This document shows positions 1-8,650 of a stretch of 40,329 bases of DNA, piece by piece. The notes under the pieces were generated by a model. That model made no database searches and was not told the DNA's origin. It saw nothing but the letters and a program-made list of their open reading frames with translations. Each line of letters opens with the position of its first letter. Positions within the stretch are counted from its first letter, which is position 1. The stretch comes from Bacillota bacterium (lineage in GTDB: Bacteria; Bacillota; Sulfobacillia; Sulfobacillales; Sulfobacillaceae): positions 79,253 to 119,581 of the forward strand of contig JAJZAN010000003.1 of the NCBI GenBank assembly GCA_021799435.1, read 5' to 3'. The position numbers were made by a program, and so were the translations under genes.

Positions 1-456
1 CTCATAGAAGATGACCGAGCGACCGGGAGTGCTGTTGGACAACGACACGATGGCCGCCAACGCAGTGGCCACAAACAACGAGTTGCCTAAACCCCAGCCG
101 CCCCGCAGCCCCACCAAGGCCCAAATGTTGTTGGAAAGGCCGCCGGCGGCGGAGAATAGGGCGATTACCACCACACCCATGATGAGCGTCCATTTAATTC
201 CGAGGCGCGACGAAATAGCTCCCGTGATGAGCATGGCCACGGCCATCACCGCGTTGTAGCTGGTAAACAGCAGCGTGACTTGGGTCTGGGTGGCGTGGAG
301 CCCTTGCGCGATGGCAGGCAGAATGGGGTCCACCAACCCCAGCCCCATAAAAGCGATGATGCAAGCAAAAAAAACAGCCCACACGGCCCGCGGCTGCTGG
401 AAAAATCCCGGCTGCGCACGCGGCGCCGAAGGGGTGGCTGGGACGCTGGAATCCAC
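1..456 (-). CDS. MFS transporter, 3' end cut by window edge
   Basis: The minus-strand frame is open from a GTG at 456-454 to the window edge, 152 codons with no stop. The GTG follows a GGGAGG ribosome binding site at 7 nt. The translation has a polar N-terminus of about 20 residues and then four hydrophobic helices typical of the first half of a 12-TM major facilitator. These include the helix 1 signature GLGLVDPILPAI and the loop 2-3 type sequence GAISSRLGIKW. It is probably a proton-driven drug or metabolite exporter; the substrate cannot be told. It is divergent from the MarR gene at 663, which probably controls it. Overlapping open frames in this stretch are out of frame with the transporter. 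Confidence 0.85.
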   Translation of the reverse strand, partial: MDSSVPATPSAPRAQPGFFQQPRAVWAVFFACIIAFMGLGLVDPILPAIAQGLHATQTQVTLLFTSYNAVMAVAMLITGAISSRLGIKWTLIMGVVVIALFSAAGGLSNNIWALVGLRGGWGLGNSLFVATALAAIVSLSNSTPGRSVIFYE

Positions 457-557
457 GACATGGCCTCCCGATAAGTTCAAGTATGAGTGTCTTCGTCAAT
501 CCCAAATCGTTTGTGGCGCACAGGCCCGACCCTGCGCTCCTTTCTTTCGTTCTGTTA

Positions 558-587
558 TTGCATCATGCAACTACTTGACGGTATTAT
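558..587 (+). promoter_or_regulatory. Probable MarR operator and promoter in divergent intergenic region
   Basis: A perfect palindrome TTGCATCATGCAA (558-570) overlaps a possible -35 box TTGCAT (558-563). This is followed after 18 nt by TATTAT (582-587) as a -10 box reading toward the MarR gene. The motif CTTGACGGT occurs at 574-582 and again at 622-630, and CGTCAA (607-612) faces TTGACG (623-628) as an inverted repeat. MarR proteins bind short palindromes over their own divergent promoters, so autoregulation is likely. The operator role is inferred. Confidence 0.5.
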
Positions 588-662
588 ACTCGGGAAGTCC
601 AAAATGCGTCAACCGACAATGCTTGACGGTTGCCATGGAGAGATTCCGCAGGAGGCTCGGAA

Positions 663-1082
663 ATGAGCGAAAACCCGTATGCGATTATTGCCCTGGAACT
701 GGCCATTTTGGCCCGGCGCGTCGCGTCAATGACCACCTATCGCAAGACCAGCGACCTTGACCGCTCGCATTACCTGCTTCTGCATCAAATGAACACGCAT
801 GGATCGGCGGGTGTCAAGACGTTAGCGGAGGAGTTCCACCTCAATGTTTCTACGGTAAGCCGTCAAGCTGCCTCACTGGAGGAGAAGGGCTTCGCGACAC
901 GAATTCCCGATCCCGGGGATGGCCGCGCCTTTACATTGCAAATAACCCCCGCCGGCGAGCGAGCTCTCATGACCTACCGTCAGGAACGCACCCTCCGCAT
1001 GGAGGAACTGCTCGCCGAGTGGACCGAACAGGAGCTCAAGACTTTCGGCCATTTACTGGCCAAATTCAACCGCACCTTTTAA
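663..1082 (+). CDS. MarR-family transcriptional regulator
   Basis: 139 aa. An ATG at 663 has GGAGG at 651-655; a TTG further upstream lacks a site. The winged helix-turn-helix core is clear: an N-terminal dimerisation helix, then LAEEFHLNVSTVSRQAASLE as the recognition helices, then the wing DPGDGRAFTLQITPAGERAL, then a C-terminal helix. MarR proteins are usually repressors released by small phenolic or drug-like ligands. It lies divergent to the MFS exporter at 1-456, the standard MarR-exporter arrangement, so it most likely represses that gene and itself. Its stop codon overlaps the convergent aldolase stop by 4 bp. Confidence 0.9.
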   Translation: MSENPYAIIALELAILARRVASMTTYRKTSDLDRSHYLLLHQMNTHGSAGVKTLAEEFHLNVSTVSRQAASLEEKGFATRIPDPGDGRAFTLQITPAGERALMTYRQERTLRMEELLAEWTEQELKTFGHLLAKFNRTF

Positions 1083-2167
1083 CGATGCGTGAGCCGAGCC
1101 TCAACCTCACGAAAGGCCCAGTCCAACCGTTCTTTGGGGACGGCGGCATACAGATCGCCAACGCTCACCTCTGCATACGAACGCGCTTCTCCTAGCGGCA
1201 CAACGCGTGACAGCAAACCCACTCCCGTTTCCTGGGCCACCTCAGCCATCACTCGCCCCACCTCTTCCGCGGCGTAATGGAAATGGACGTGAAACATATT
1301 GGTGACCGGCCGTTCGGGTCGGGTCCTGACCCCATCTAGATGATTGAAACGTCCCGCGAGTTCCTGGGCACCTTGCCAGTACTCAGCCATCCGGCTGACG
1401 CGGCGGTCAAAATAGTAGTCGGCGGCCACAATGTAAGGGTAAAGGCTGATAAGGTCGCCGCCATGACGGCGCTTCCACACCACGGCCTCGCTGGTAAAGT
1501 CGTCCGGACCGGCCAAGATGGCGCCCGCCACGCCGCCAACGCCCTTGTAAAAGGAGACATAGACACTGTCAAAGAGTGCGGCGACCTCTGCAGCACTCTT
1601 CGCGTAATACGGAAGACACTCGTATAACCGGGCCCCATCCAGATGCACCGGGATATTTCGGCTCCGACACCAGTCTGTCAGCTCGACGAGCCTGTCCCAC
1701 TGTGGCAGCTCACCGCCGATTTCCCGCTGCGGCAGTTCCAGCAGCACAGCCCCTATCCCCTCGGGCATCGCTTCAAGGTCGTTCAGTCCGATGAGCCGCT
1801 CGGCGTCTCCCAACAACACCGGCTCTAGGTGGTGCAGTTCGTGCATGCCATGCTGCTCGTGAATCTCGAGGTGGCAGAGGGGGTGATATGCCACGCGGCG
1901 CTGCCCGCTCTTGTCACACCAAATGCGCAAGGCAATTTGCTGCGCCATGGTACCGCTGGGGAAGAAAACGGCTGCCGGCTTTCCGAGATAATCTGCCATC
2001 TTCCGTTGAAAGTCGGCAATGAGGCGTCCTTGGCCATAGAGGTCCGCCGCCAGCGTGTCGTCCACGCTGGCCAAAGCTTCTTTCAGCACCGAAACGGTGC
2101 GGGGGCCGTGGCCCACGACGGGATAGGGAGCCCGGTTGTAGGCCTCCGGGAGCGACAAGTGCGCCAT
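1079..2167 (-). CDS. Low-specificity threonine aldolase family protein (PLP)
   Basis: 362 aa, usual length for the beta-eliminating lyase/threonine aldolase family (fold type I PLP enzymes). These cleave L-threonine or allo-threonine to glycine and acetaldehyde in the cytoplasm. Seen: the cofactor-binding stretch FFPSGTMAQQIAL near residue 68, the Asp-containing strand IPVHLDGARLYE near 172-183, and the Schiff-base lysine in SFYKGVGGVAG (Lys208). ATG start with GGAGG 11 nt upstream. The conserved Asp-Gly-Ala-Arg motif supports aldolase over tyrosine phenol-lyase. Close relatives also act on other beta-hydroxy amino acids, so exact specificity is open. It stands alone, divergent from the epimerase at 2398. 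Confidence 0.85.
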   Translation of the reverse strand: MAHLSLPEAYNRAPYPVVGHGPRTVSVLKEALASVDDTLAADLYGQGRLIADFQRKMADYLGKPAAVFFPSGTMAQQIALRIWCDKSGQRRVAYHPLCHLEIHEQHGMHELHHLEPVLLGDAERLIGLNDLEAMPEGIGAVLLELPQREIGGELPQWDRLVELTDWCRSRNIPVHLDGARLYECLPYYAKSAAEVAALFDSVYVSFYKGVGGVAGAILAGPDDFTSEAVVWKRRHGGDLISLYPYIVAADYYFDRRVSRMAEYWQGAQELAGRFNHLDGVRTRPERPVTNMFHVHFHYAAEEVGRVMAEVAQETGVGLLSRVVPLGEARSYAEVSVGDLYAAVPKERLDWAFREVEARLTHR

Positions 2168-2397
2168 AACGTTAGGTTCCTCCGTTTAAGCGATGATTCT
2201 CATTGTAGCGGACTTCGCAGTCGAGCGATCACCGATAGTTCCCGTACGCGCCTGGGACGGCGCCGATTCTGCCTGGACCCTTGGGCGGAGCGAAGACCGT
2301 ATGCTATCCCGTTTCACTGCGGAAACTGTCACCTTGCCGCGTCAGTCCCGGTTGTACTAGGATAGCGATATTCATGATTTGAAAGGGGCCATCGCGC

Positions 2398-3408
2398 ATG
2401 GCGCGCATTCTGGTTATTGGCGGGACAACTTTTATGGGATACCAGCTGGTCTGGCGATTATTGGCGGCAGGACACGCGGTCACCATCCTGAACCGCGGCC
2501 TCACTCCCGACCCGTTCGGGGACCGCGTCTCTCGTCTCCGGGTGGACCGGCAAAGCCAGGACTTTGGGCAGCTTTTGGCGTCGAAGACGTTTGACGCCGC
2601 AGTCGATTTCGCCGCCTTCACCGCAAAAGACGTGAAAGGAGCTGTCGAGGCCCTGCAAGGCCGAATCGGCCATTATGTGTTTATCAGTTCCGGGGCCGCC
2701 TATTTGGCCCGTGCGGGCGCACCCATCCCCGTCGAGACAGCCTTCTCGGAATCCGAATACAGCGGTCCCACCCGCCCGCGTCCGGAAGACCCCGAAGATA
2801 TTCCCAGTTGGCGCTATGCTGCCGATAAGCGCGCCGCTGAAGCCGTTCTGGAGGACGCTTGGGCACGGCATCGCTTCCCGTCCACACGGATTCGGCTTCC
2901 CAACGTCAATGGTGTCCGCGACCCGGAGCGGCGCGTGGAAAGCTACGTTTGCCGCATTCTGGACGGAGGCCCTGTGCTGCTCCCCTATGGCGGCCACATC
3001 CGCATCCGTCACGTTTTCGTCAACGACGTCGTGAAAACAATCGAAAGCCTCATAGGAAAGCGCGAAACCTTTGGTCAAGCCTACAATCTTTCCCAGGACG
3101 AAGAGCCCACCATGCTGGAGTTCGTGGGCGTCTTAGCAGACCTCTTGGGAGCGCCTAACCGCTCCATGCCCATCAGCGCGGATGCGCTCCAGAGGGCAGG
3201 ACTTCGCGCGCGGGATGTCTCCCCCTTTAGTGGACGCTGGGCGTCGCGCATCGATCCAAGCCGCGCCAAAGCAGAACTGGGCTTCCAGCACCAACCATTA
3301 GCGCAGTATCTTGGAACCATCATTTCCGCGATTTTGGACTATCCCAATCCCGAACCACCCCCGGGCTATGAAAACCGGGCTGTGGAAAGAGGGCTCGCTA
3401 AGCCCTAA
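2398..3408 (+). CDS. NAD-dependent epimerase/dehydratase (extended SDR)
   Basis: 336 aa. The N-terminal Rossmann motif is GGTTFMG (residues 8-14) rather than the usual GGTGFIG. The active-site strand VFISSGAAY lies near residues 94-102 and the catalytic pair Tyr140/Lys144 is in WRYAADK. The C-terminal half has a substrate-binding domain with IRHVFVNDVV and a second-site NLSQDEEPTMLEF. These proteins resemble bacterial sugar-nucleotide epimerase relatives of the CSP41/isoflavone reductase-like branch; the substrate is unknown. ATG with AAAGGGG 9 nt upstream. Followed at once by a hairpin at 3424-3448, so it is probably a monocistronic unit. Confidence 0.8.
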   Translation: MARILVIGGTTFMGYQLVWRLLAAGHAVTILNRGLTPDPFGDRVSRLRVDRQSQDFGQLLASKTFDAAVDFAAFTAKDVKGAVEALQGRIGHYVFISSGAAYLARAGAPIPVETAFSESEYSGPTRPRPEDPEDIPSWRYAADKRAAEAVLEDAWARHRFPSTRIRLPNVNGVRDPERRVESYVCRILDGGPVLLPYGGHIRIRHVFVNDVVKTIESLIGKRETFGQAYNLSQDEEPTMLEFVGVLADLLGAPNRSMPISADALQRAGLRARDVSPFSGRWASRIDPSRAKAELGFQHQPLAQYLGTIISAILDYPNPEPPPGYENRAVERGLAKP

Positions 3409-3423
3409 GACAACTCAGAAGAA

Positions 3424-3448
3424 GAGGCCGCCCCTAAAGCGCGGCCTC
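3424..3448. terminator. Hairpin between convergent genes, likely terminator
   Basis: Perfect 8-bp stem GAGGCCGC/GCGGCCTC with a 9-nt loop, 15 nt after the epimerase stop and 55 nt after the stop of the convergent serine hydrolase. There is no strong T-run on either side, so efficiency is uncertain. Its position between two convergent stops supports a shared terminator. Confidence 0.55.
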
Positions 3449-3503
3449 CCCGAACCTCGTCTATCCTATCCTCTGCACCATGGTTGGACGACGTGTGCGT
3501 CCT

Positions 3504-4919
3504 CTAGCTCTCCACCAAGGTTATCGCGGATTGCGCCGCCACATGTTCCTGCCACTCTTGGATGGGCATGCAGAGGGCGCCGGCATGACGGACCGACGCC
3601 ACTCGTCCCTTTTCGACCGAAAAGTGCACGAGTTCTCCTTTCGATCCCCCACTGCTGGTTTCGGTAATCGTAAAGGTATGGTCCTGTAGATGCTCGAGAT
3701 GTTCCACCATGGCAAACGGCTCCCAGCCGGCGCTGTATACGCTGTATAGCTTGCCTCCGGCCTGGACAATCCGAAAATGCCCCATGAGGTTGGCGTATGA
3801 TCCCTCCAGGACCGACCACTGGCTCTCCCTTGCTGATTCGTCATCGTGCTCTTGGAACCAATTCAAGATGGCATAGATGCCTGCGGTCAGCGAAGCCGCT
3901 GGGCCGTCCGCGCAGTTGGTCAGGACCACCACAACCAGCTTGTCTTCGGGGTCGGTTTGGCTGTTGGTGATGCAGCCGGGAAATCCCCCGCTATGCCCAA
4001 ACGTATGCCGATCTCCGTACTGCTTTAGGATGAAGCCGAGTCCGTAGTGGGTGTCATCGGGGCGTCCTGGCGTGCGCATGGGCCATTGCGCCCGCTGCAT
4101 CTCTTTCTTAGACTCGTCTGTCAGGAGTTGGCCCGAGCCCACCATATGGGCGGTGAAATAGGTGCACAAATCCGACGCCGTGGCGCAAAAACCGGTAGCC
4201 GGCGACATGGACTCCGTGCTGATGTGCTCAATCGGCAAGCGGCGCTTCTGCTCGCGGCTGGTGTATCCCGTGACAAGTTGTTGAGGTTCTGGCTGACCCA
4301 AGTACGGGCGGTACTCGGGAAAGGTGCGGTTAAGCCCCAGAGGGCGGACGATGTGGTCCAAGACAAACTCGTTGAAGGGTTCGCCCGTGACCGCCTCGAT
4401 GACCAGGCCCAAGAGCGTGTATCCGTAGTTGGTGTATTTCATTTGCGTATTGTTGTCGAGAATGAGTCCACTGTCTTGCATCTCGCGAATAAAGCGGTCC
4501 TTTTCTGGGAAGGGCCGGTCGAGATACCAATAACCGACGTCGAGTCCATCCCGGATGACACCCGCCCCATGAGACAGCAGTTGACGCAGGGTCACCTTGG
4601 TCCAACGCGGGTCGGCGTGATCCTTGAGCCAAGGAATATAGTCGGCCACGGGATCGTCAATGCGCAGCTTGCCCTGCTCGGCAAGCATCATAACAGCCGT
4701 GGCCGTAAAGGTCTTGGAATGGGAGGCTATCCTAAAGACATGATCGGAACGCATGGGAATGTCATGCTCCACGTCGGCATATCCGTACGCCCGGTTCAGG
4801 ACCAATTGGCCGTGATGGGCGACAGCGACCACAAATCCAGGCACTTCTTCCTGATCGTAACGTTCTTGGAGCCACGATTCCACAAAGTTCAGGGCGTGAC
4901 GCAGTGTTCGCTCGTTCAT
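3504..4919 (-). CDS. Serine hydrolase, class C beta-lactamase/DD-peptidase fold
   Basis: 471 aa. The beta-lactamase fold (PF00144-type) covers residues 10-360 and carries the full catalytic set: SHSK with Ser66 and Lys69, Tyr162-x-Asn164 in KYTNYGY, and HSGG (309-312) in place of KTG. The remaining C-terminal ~110 residues form a separate beta-rich domain. No signal peptide is visible, so it is probably cytoplasmic or exported by another route. Relatives are esterases, D-amino-acid amidases or penicillin-binding-like hydrolases; the substrate cannot be assigned. ATG with GAGGAGGG 6 nt upstream. It is a single gene upstream of, and on the same strand as, the ogt operon end. Confidence 0.85.
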   Translation of the reverse strand: MNERTLRHALNFVESWLQERYDQEEVPGFVVAVAHHGQLVLNRAYGYADVEHDIPMRSDHVFRIASHSKTFTATAVMMLAEQGKLRIDDPVADYIPWLKDHADPRWTKVTLRQLLSHGAGVIRDGLDVGYWYLDRPFPEKDRFIREMQDSGLILDNNTQMKYTNYGYTLLGLVIEAVTGEPFNEFVLDHIVRPLGLNRTFPEYRPYLGQPEPQQLVTGYTSREQKRRLPIEHISTESMSPATGFCATASDLCTYFTAHMVGSGQLLTDESKKEMQRAQWPMRTPGRPDDTHYGLGFILKQYGDRHTFGHSGGFPGCITNSQTDPEDKLVVVVLTNCADGPAASLTAGIYAILNWFQEHDDESARESQWSVLEGSYANLMGHFRIVQAGGKLYSVYSAGWEPFAMVEHLEHLQDHTFTITETSSGGSKGELVHFSVEKGRVASVRHAGALCMPIQEWQEHVAAQSAITLVES

Positions 4920-4991
4920 CGGAGACCCTCCTCGAGACAGGATATCTCATCATACCATCTGCCCGATTCCAGCGGTCCCCCACTCGTTGCG

Positions 4992-5543
4992 CTACAAGCC
5001 GAACCGCGCCTGTTCCTCGGATGAGGGAAGGTCCAACCCTTCCAGTCGCAGCAACCGCTGCTTTAACGCGAGGCCCCCCCGATATCCCGTGAGAGTGCCG
5101 TTGGACCCTATCACGCGATGGCACGGGACGACAATGGGGATAGGGTTCTGGCCGTTGGCTGCCCCCACCGCCCGTACCGCTTTGGGTCGGCCCACCGCCT
5201 GCGCCACGGCACGATACGTCCAGGTCTCACCATAGGGGATCTCCCCTAGGGCCTGCCACACTGCAACCTGAAACGGGGTGCCCCGAAAGTCCAGATCCAG
5301 CTCGAAATGTCGCCTCGACCCGGAGAAATACTCGTCTAACTGCAGGGTTACGTCACGGAGCCTGTCCGCCTCTTGTTCCCACGCCCATCCCGCGAAATGC
5401 TTTTGCAGAAAGGTCTCGAGATCCGAGCGTCCAGTCCCGGGCAGTCCCACATAGCAGAGACCTTGAGGAGAGGCCGCCACGATTAGCGTCCAATCCTCAT
5501 TCAGGTAGGGAGTCCAGCAAACCACCGAATCAACAGCCGCCAT
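4992..5543 (-). CDS. ogt: Methylated-DNA-protein-cysteine methyltransferase
   Basis: 183 aa. The C-terminal DNA-binding alkyltransferase domain contains the suicide active site PCHRVIG with Cys141, the helix GTPFQVAVWQAL and the region GRPKAVRAVGAANGQNPI. It transfers the methyl group from O6-methylguanine or O4-methylthymine in DNA to its own cysteine. ATG preceded by GGAGG at 6 nt, overlapping the end of ada by 14 bp, so translation is probably coupled. Together with the upstream gene it makes up a two-chain Ada, as in the adaA/adaB arrangement of Bacillus subtilis. Last gene of the alkA-ada-ogt operon. Confidence 0.93.
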   Translation of the reverse strand: MAAVDSVVCWTPYLNEDWTLIVAASPQGLCYVGLPGTGRSDLETFLQKHFAGWAWEQEADRLRDVTLQLDEYFSGSRRHFELDLDFRGTPFQVAVWQALGEIPYGETWTYRAVAQAVGRPKAVRAVGAANGQNPIPIVVPCHRVIGSNGTLTGYRGGLALKQRLLRLEGLDLPSSEEQARFGL

Positions 5544-6108
5544 CTTGTTCCTCCGTTTCTCGCCAGATGCTGGGTCTCACGCCAAAAGCTTCTTGAAAAC
5601 GGGCCGCGAAATAGGAGGGACTCTGAAACCCTGACCGAAGCGCCACGTCTCGTACCGTCGCGCCCTCCTCGGACAGCCACTTCTGCGCCATGGCAAGCCG
5701 TACGGCCCGCAGTCTCTCGGTCGGAGATTGTCCCGTCACACGTTTGAAGATTCTCTGCAAGTGATACGGACTCACGTTTAACGCCTGGGCCAGCGATTCA
5801 AGCGTAATGGGCTCAGAAAAGCGTCCCGCGATAAGAGCCTCCGTTTTCCGCACCAGCTCCGCATCTGGCGGCTGCCCCGCGGCACTGTCTGGCCGGCAGC
5901 GTTTGCAAGGGCGGAATCCTGCTTCAACAGCGGCCACGACACTCTCGAACACTCGGATGTTCTCGCGTCTCGGCAGACGGGATCGGCAAGAGGGATAGCA
6001 CACGATACCTGTCGACATAATCCCCACATACAGGATTCCATCGAACCGAGGGTTTCGCTCTATCATGGCGCTATACAGCGCGTCACTGGCGGGAAGCCCC
6101 TGGTTCAT
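5530..6108 (-). CDS. ada: Ada-type methylphosphotriester sensor and AraC regulator
   Basis: 192 aa with the start that forms an ATGA overlap with the alkA stop. The N-terminal Ada zinc domain (residues 20-75) has all four cysteines, Cys37, Cys41, Cys68 and Cys71; Cys37 sits at the methyl-acceptor position of E. coli Ada Cys38. The AraC DNA-binding domain (about 90-185) has two helix-turn-helix units, including LAQALNVSPYHLQRIFKRVT. It is expected to take up methyl groups from DNA phosphotriesters and then activate its own operon. The alkyltransferase domain is missing because it is encoded separately by ogt. It corresponds to B. subtilis AdaA. Confidence 0.93.
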   Translation of the reverse strand: MNQGLPASDALYSAMIERNPRFDGILYVGIMSTGIVCYPSCRSRLPRRENIRVFESVVAAVEAGFRPCKRCRPDSAAGQPPDAELVRKTEALIAGRFSEPITLESLAQALNVSPYHLQRIFKRVTGQSPTERLRAVRLAMAQKWLSEEGATVRDVALRSGFQSPSYFAARFQEAFGVRPSIWRETEEQDGGC

Positions 6109-7034
6109 GCCGAGTACCCCGCTAGGCTGCGCCATAGATAAAAGGTTGCGTAGGCTTCCCAGCCCCTCCATCGGTCGCCCAACTGCCGCAGTTCGTCTGG
6201 CCTAGGCTTGGTCTTAAGCCCCAGTTGACTCTTGATCGCATTTTGCAATCCCACATCGCCGACGGGGTATGCCGACATATCGAAAAGGCATCGCATGGCC
6301 ACGTAGCTGGCGGTCCATTCACCCACGCCGCGGATTCGCCGCAGGGCCTGATGAGCGGTTGGCGGATCCATCCGCAAGAGCTGTTCACGAGTGAGGTGTC
6401 CTGCCACCATCGCCCGGGCGATGCCAACGAGATATTCGGACTTGCGCAGGGTTAGCTGCAGATCCCGCAGATCCCTGACTTCCAACTCGCTAATCCGGCT
6501 GGGGGTGGGAAACTGCCAGTACCATTCGCGGCCAAATTGCTTGCGCGCCCCAAAGGCTTCAACAAATCGGCGCTTGAGCGTGTACGCGAATCCCAAATTT
6601 ATCTGTTGGCCAATGACGGCCCAACTGAGGGCTTCAAATAAATCGGGCACACCAACTAGGCGAAGCCCATAGTGGTCTCTGACAACCCGATCCAGAATCG
6701 GATCCGTTTTGGCTAATCCGTAAAATCCGGCCAGGTCTCGATCCAGATCGAACCACTCTCGAACGTACGCGGCAGCGGCTTGAAGCACGCTCTCAGGCGG
6801 GGAACCGGATACGAGAACCTGCAGACCTTCTGCCCCCGCCTGGGAAATCTCCAGCAGTGCCGGGAATCCCTCTAGATGCACCCAGCGAAACACTCGTCCG
6901 CCGACAACCCGATACAAACACTCTTCGGATGACCGGCTTAGATAAGTCAACACTTCGGGATACGCGAACTCCAGGGGAGTCGGCACTAGAATCTGGCCCG
7001 CATCCACGCTCGTTCGGCCTTCGACGGTACCCAT
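6105..7034 (-). CDS. alkA: DNA-3-methyladenine glycosylase II (AlkA-like)
   Basis: 309 aa from the ATG at 7034; GTG/ATG at 7043 and 7040 are alternatives lying too close to the GGGGGG site. The HhH-GPD fold is clear: the hairpin RRIRGVGEWTASYVAM and the catalytic Asp in YPVGDVGLQ (about residue 260). It removes alkylated bases such as 3-methyladenine from DNA in the first step of base excision repair. It resembles the B. subtilis AlkA/YfjP type with an N-terminal beta domain. It is first gene of the operon with ada and ogt. A CCCCC-TAAC-GGGGG hairpin at 7043-7057 could mask the ribosome binding site. Confidence 0.9.
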   Translation of the reverse strand: MGTVEGRTSVDAGQILVPTPLEFAYPEVLTYLSRSSEECLYRVVGGRVFRWVHLEGFPALLEISQAGAEGLQVLVSGSPPESVLQAAAAYVREWFDLDRDLAGFYGLAKTDPILDRVVRDHYGLRLVGVPDLFEALSWAVIGQQINLGFAYTLKRRFVEAFGARKQFGREWYWQFPTPSRISELEVRDLRDLQLTLRKSEYLVGIARAMVAGHLTREQLLRMDPPTAHQALRRIRGVGEWTASYVAMRCLFDMSAYPVGDVGLQNAIKSQLGLKTKPRPDELRQLGDRWRGWEAYATFYLWRSLAGYSA

Positions 7035-7125
7035 CGGCATCACCCCCCGTTAGGGGGATAATAGCACGCGATGGCCCTCCGTTGACCAGAATGGCAATAG
7101 GACAGCAAGAATCTTGCAGAGAGTT

Positions 7126-8304
7126 TTAGGCGGACGCTTCGCGGATCCGCAGATGATGTCCAATTCGAAAGGAAGCCAGGGAAATTCCCCCTAAGATGAG
7201 TCCCAGCCCCATAACGCCGCTCCAGCCAGCCGCATTCCAGGCCACGCTTCCGAGCGCCGAGCCCGCCGCGCCGCAGAGAAACATCCCCGTCATATAGAGG
7301 GTGTTGATGCGGTTCCTCGCGTCCTGATTGAGAGCAAAAATGATGCTCTGGTTGGACACCATGGACATTTGCACGCCCGCATCCATGATGAGTGTGCCGA
7401 TACCGAGTCCCCAATAGTTCGGCCAGATAAGAAACACGATGAATCCGGCCAGGAGCAGTAGAATGCCCCCCGCAATAAGACCGCCGGCGCCGCGGGTATC
7501 CGCACGCCGTCCGGCAAACGGTGCGACCAATACGCCGCCGAATCCAAGGATGCCGTAGAGACCAGCCGCGACGCTGCCCACGTGGTAGCGCTGAGCCAAA
7601 TAAACCGCCAGCAGCGACCAAAATGCCGAGAAGGCGGCAAACAGACCACCCTGTCGAATGATCGCCCAGCGCAACTCTGGATAGTCGCCAAAGATTTTAA
7701 CCAAGGACCGCAACAGATCGCCATAGGCAGTGTGACGAAAATGGACGTGGCGAGGCAGGGTGGCATACAGCATAATCCCTAACAGCACCGCCATAGCGGT
7801 ACTGATCCAGAATACGCCCGACCACCCCAGGTACTGTCCCACCACCCCGCTCAACGTTCGCGCCAGCAAGATTCCGGCCAAGAGACCGCTCATGACCGTG
7901 CCGACCGCTTGACCGCGCTGAAGCGGATCGGCGAGTTCAGCCGCCAGGGGTATGATTTGCTGGGCCACGGTGGCAGCGGCTCCGACGACCACCGACCCGA
8001 CCAGCAATGTGGCGGGCGTGTGGGCCCATGACACGAAGGCCAAGGCGGCCACCAGGCCTAAGGTCTGCCATAAAATGACCCGACGCCGACTAGCGGCGTC
8101 GCCTAGAGGCACTAAAAAAAGCAAGCCCGCCGCATAGCCGAGCTGCGTCGCCGCGGGGATAAGATGAATCAGGCTCGCGCCCTGATAGTGGCGGGATACG
8201 CTCCCAAGCAACGGCTGATTATAATAGATGTTCGCAACTGACAGTCCGGCGGCGATCGCCAAAACCCAGGTCAAGCCGCGCGTCAGTCGTGGGCTCTCGG
8301 ACAC
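7126..8304 (-). CDS. MFS transporter, 12-TM
   Basis: 392 aa from a GTG at 8304 with AGGGG 7 nt upstream; the same frame is open to 8382 but no ribosome binding site supports the longer form. Twelve hydrophobic helices are visible. Helix 1 carries SVANIYYNQPLLG, a signature of a widespread DHA1-type exporter group. The loop 2-3 motif is PLGDAASRRRV and loop 8-9 has PFAGRRADTRG. It is probably a proton-coupled drug or metabolite efflux pump in the cytoplasmic membrane. No dedicated regulator lies next to it; the neighbours are alkA downstream and a HIT gene upstream, both on the same strand. Confidence 0.88.
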   Translation of the reverse strand: MSESPRLTRGLTWVLAIAAGLSVANIYYNQPLLGSVSRHYQGASLIHLIPAATQLGYAAGLLFLVPLGDAASRRRVILWQTLGLVAALAFVSWAHTPATLLVGSVVVGAAATVAQQIIPLAAELADPLQRGQAVGTVMSGLLAGILLARTLSGVVGQYLGWSGVFWISTAMAVLLGIMLYATLPRHVHFRHTAYGDLLRSLVKIFGDYPELRWAIIRQGGLFAAFSAFWSLLAVYLAQRYHVGSVAAGLYGILGFGGVLVAPFAGRRADTRGAGGLIAGGILLLLAGFIVFLIWPNYWGLGIGTLIMDAGVQMSMVSNQSIIFALNQDARNRINTLYMTGMFLCGAAGSALGSVAWNAAGWSGVMGLGLILGGISLASFRIGHHLRIREASA

Positions 8305-8650
8305 TTCCTGTCCCCTTTCCCGGATGATTAACTTATCAATCGTAACAAACTTACCAGCATGGGTAAACAGCCGAACATTCAATGTGGCTTAACAAAATAG
8401 ATAATGACGATCGCGAAGTGGCGCCAATTTGTGGGATGGGCGAAGCGGTACCCAAATTTAAAATTGCGTACTCGGCTTTACCGCAGCCATGATCTGGCGG
8501 TCCCATTTGACAATTAAAGATGCGTACCGGCTCCTCCTCTCACGCGGCAACGCAAGGGTGTTCTTAAGGCGCTTCCCTCCCGATAATTCCGGAAAGGGCG
8601 ACCGACCGTTAAGAGCATATCTCCCTACGGCTTGCCCGAGATTGCGGACG
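8305..8650. other. Intergenic region without a supported gene
   Basis: 346 nt between two minus-strand genes. Short open frames here have no family features or ribosome binding sites. It probably carries the promoter of the MFS gene, AT-rich around 8320-8400. No clear -35/-10 pair or terminator was found. Confidence 0.5.

Noticed and set aside
194..505. Two open frames overlapping the transporter at 1-456
   Set aside because: They are cysteine-, arginine- and proline-rich with no family pattern; the correct frame gives clear transporter helices.
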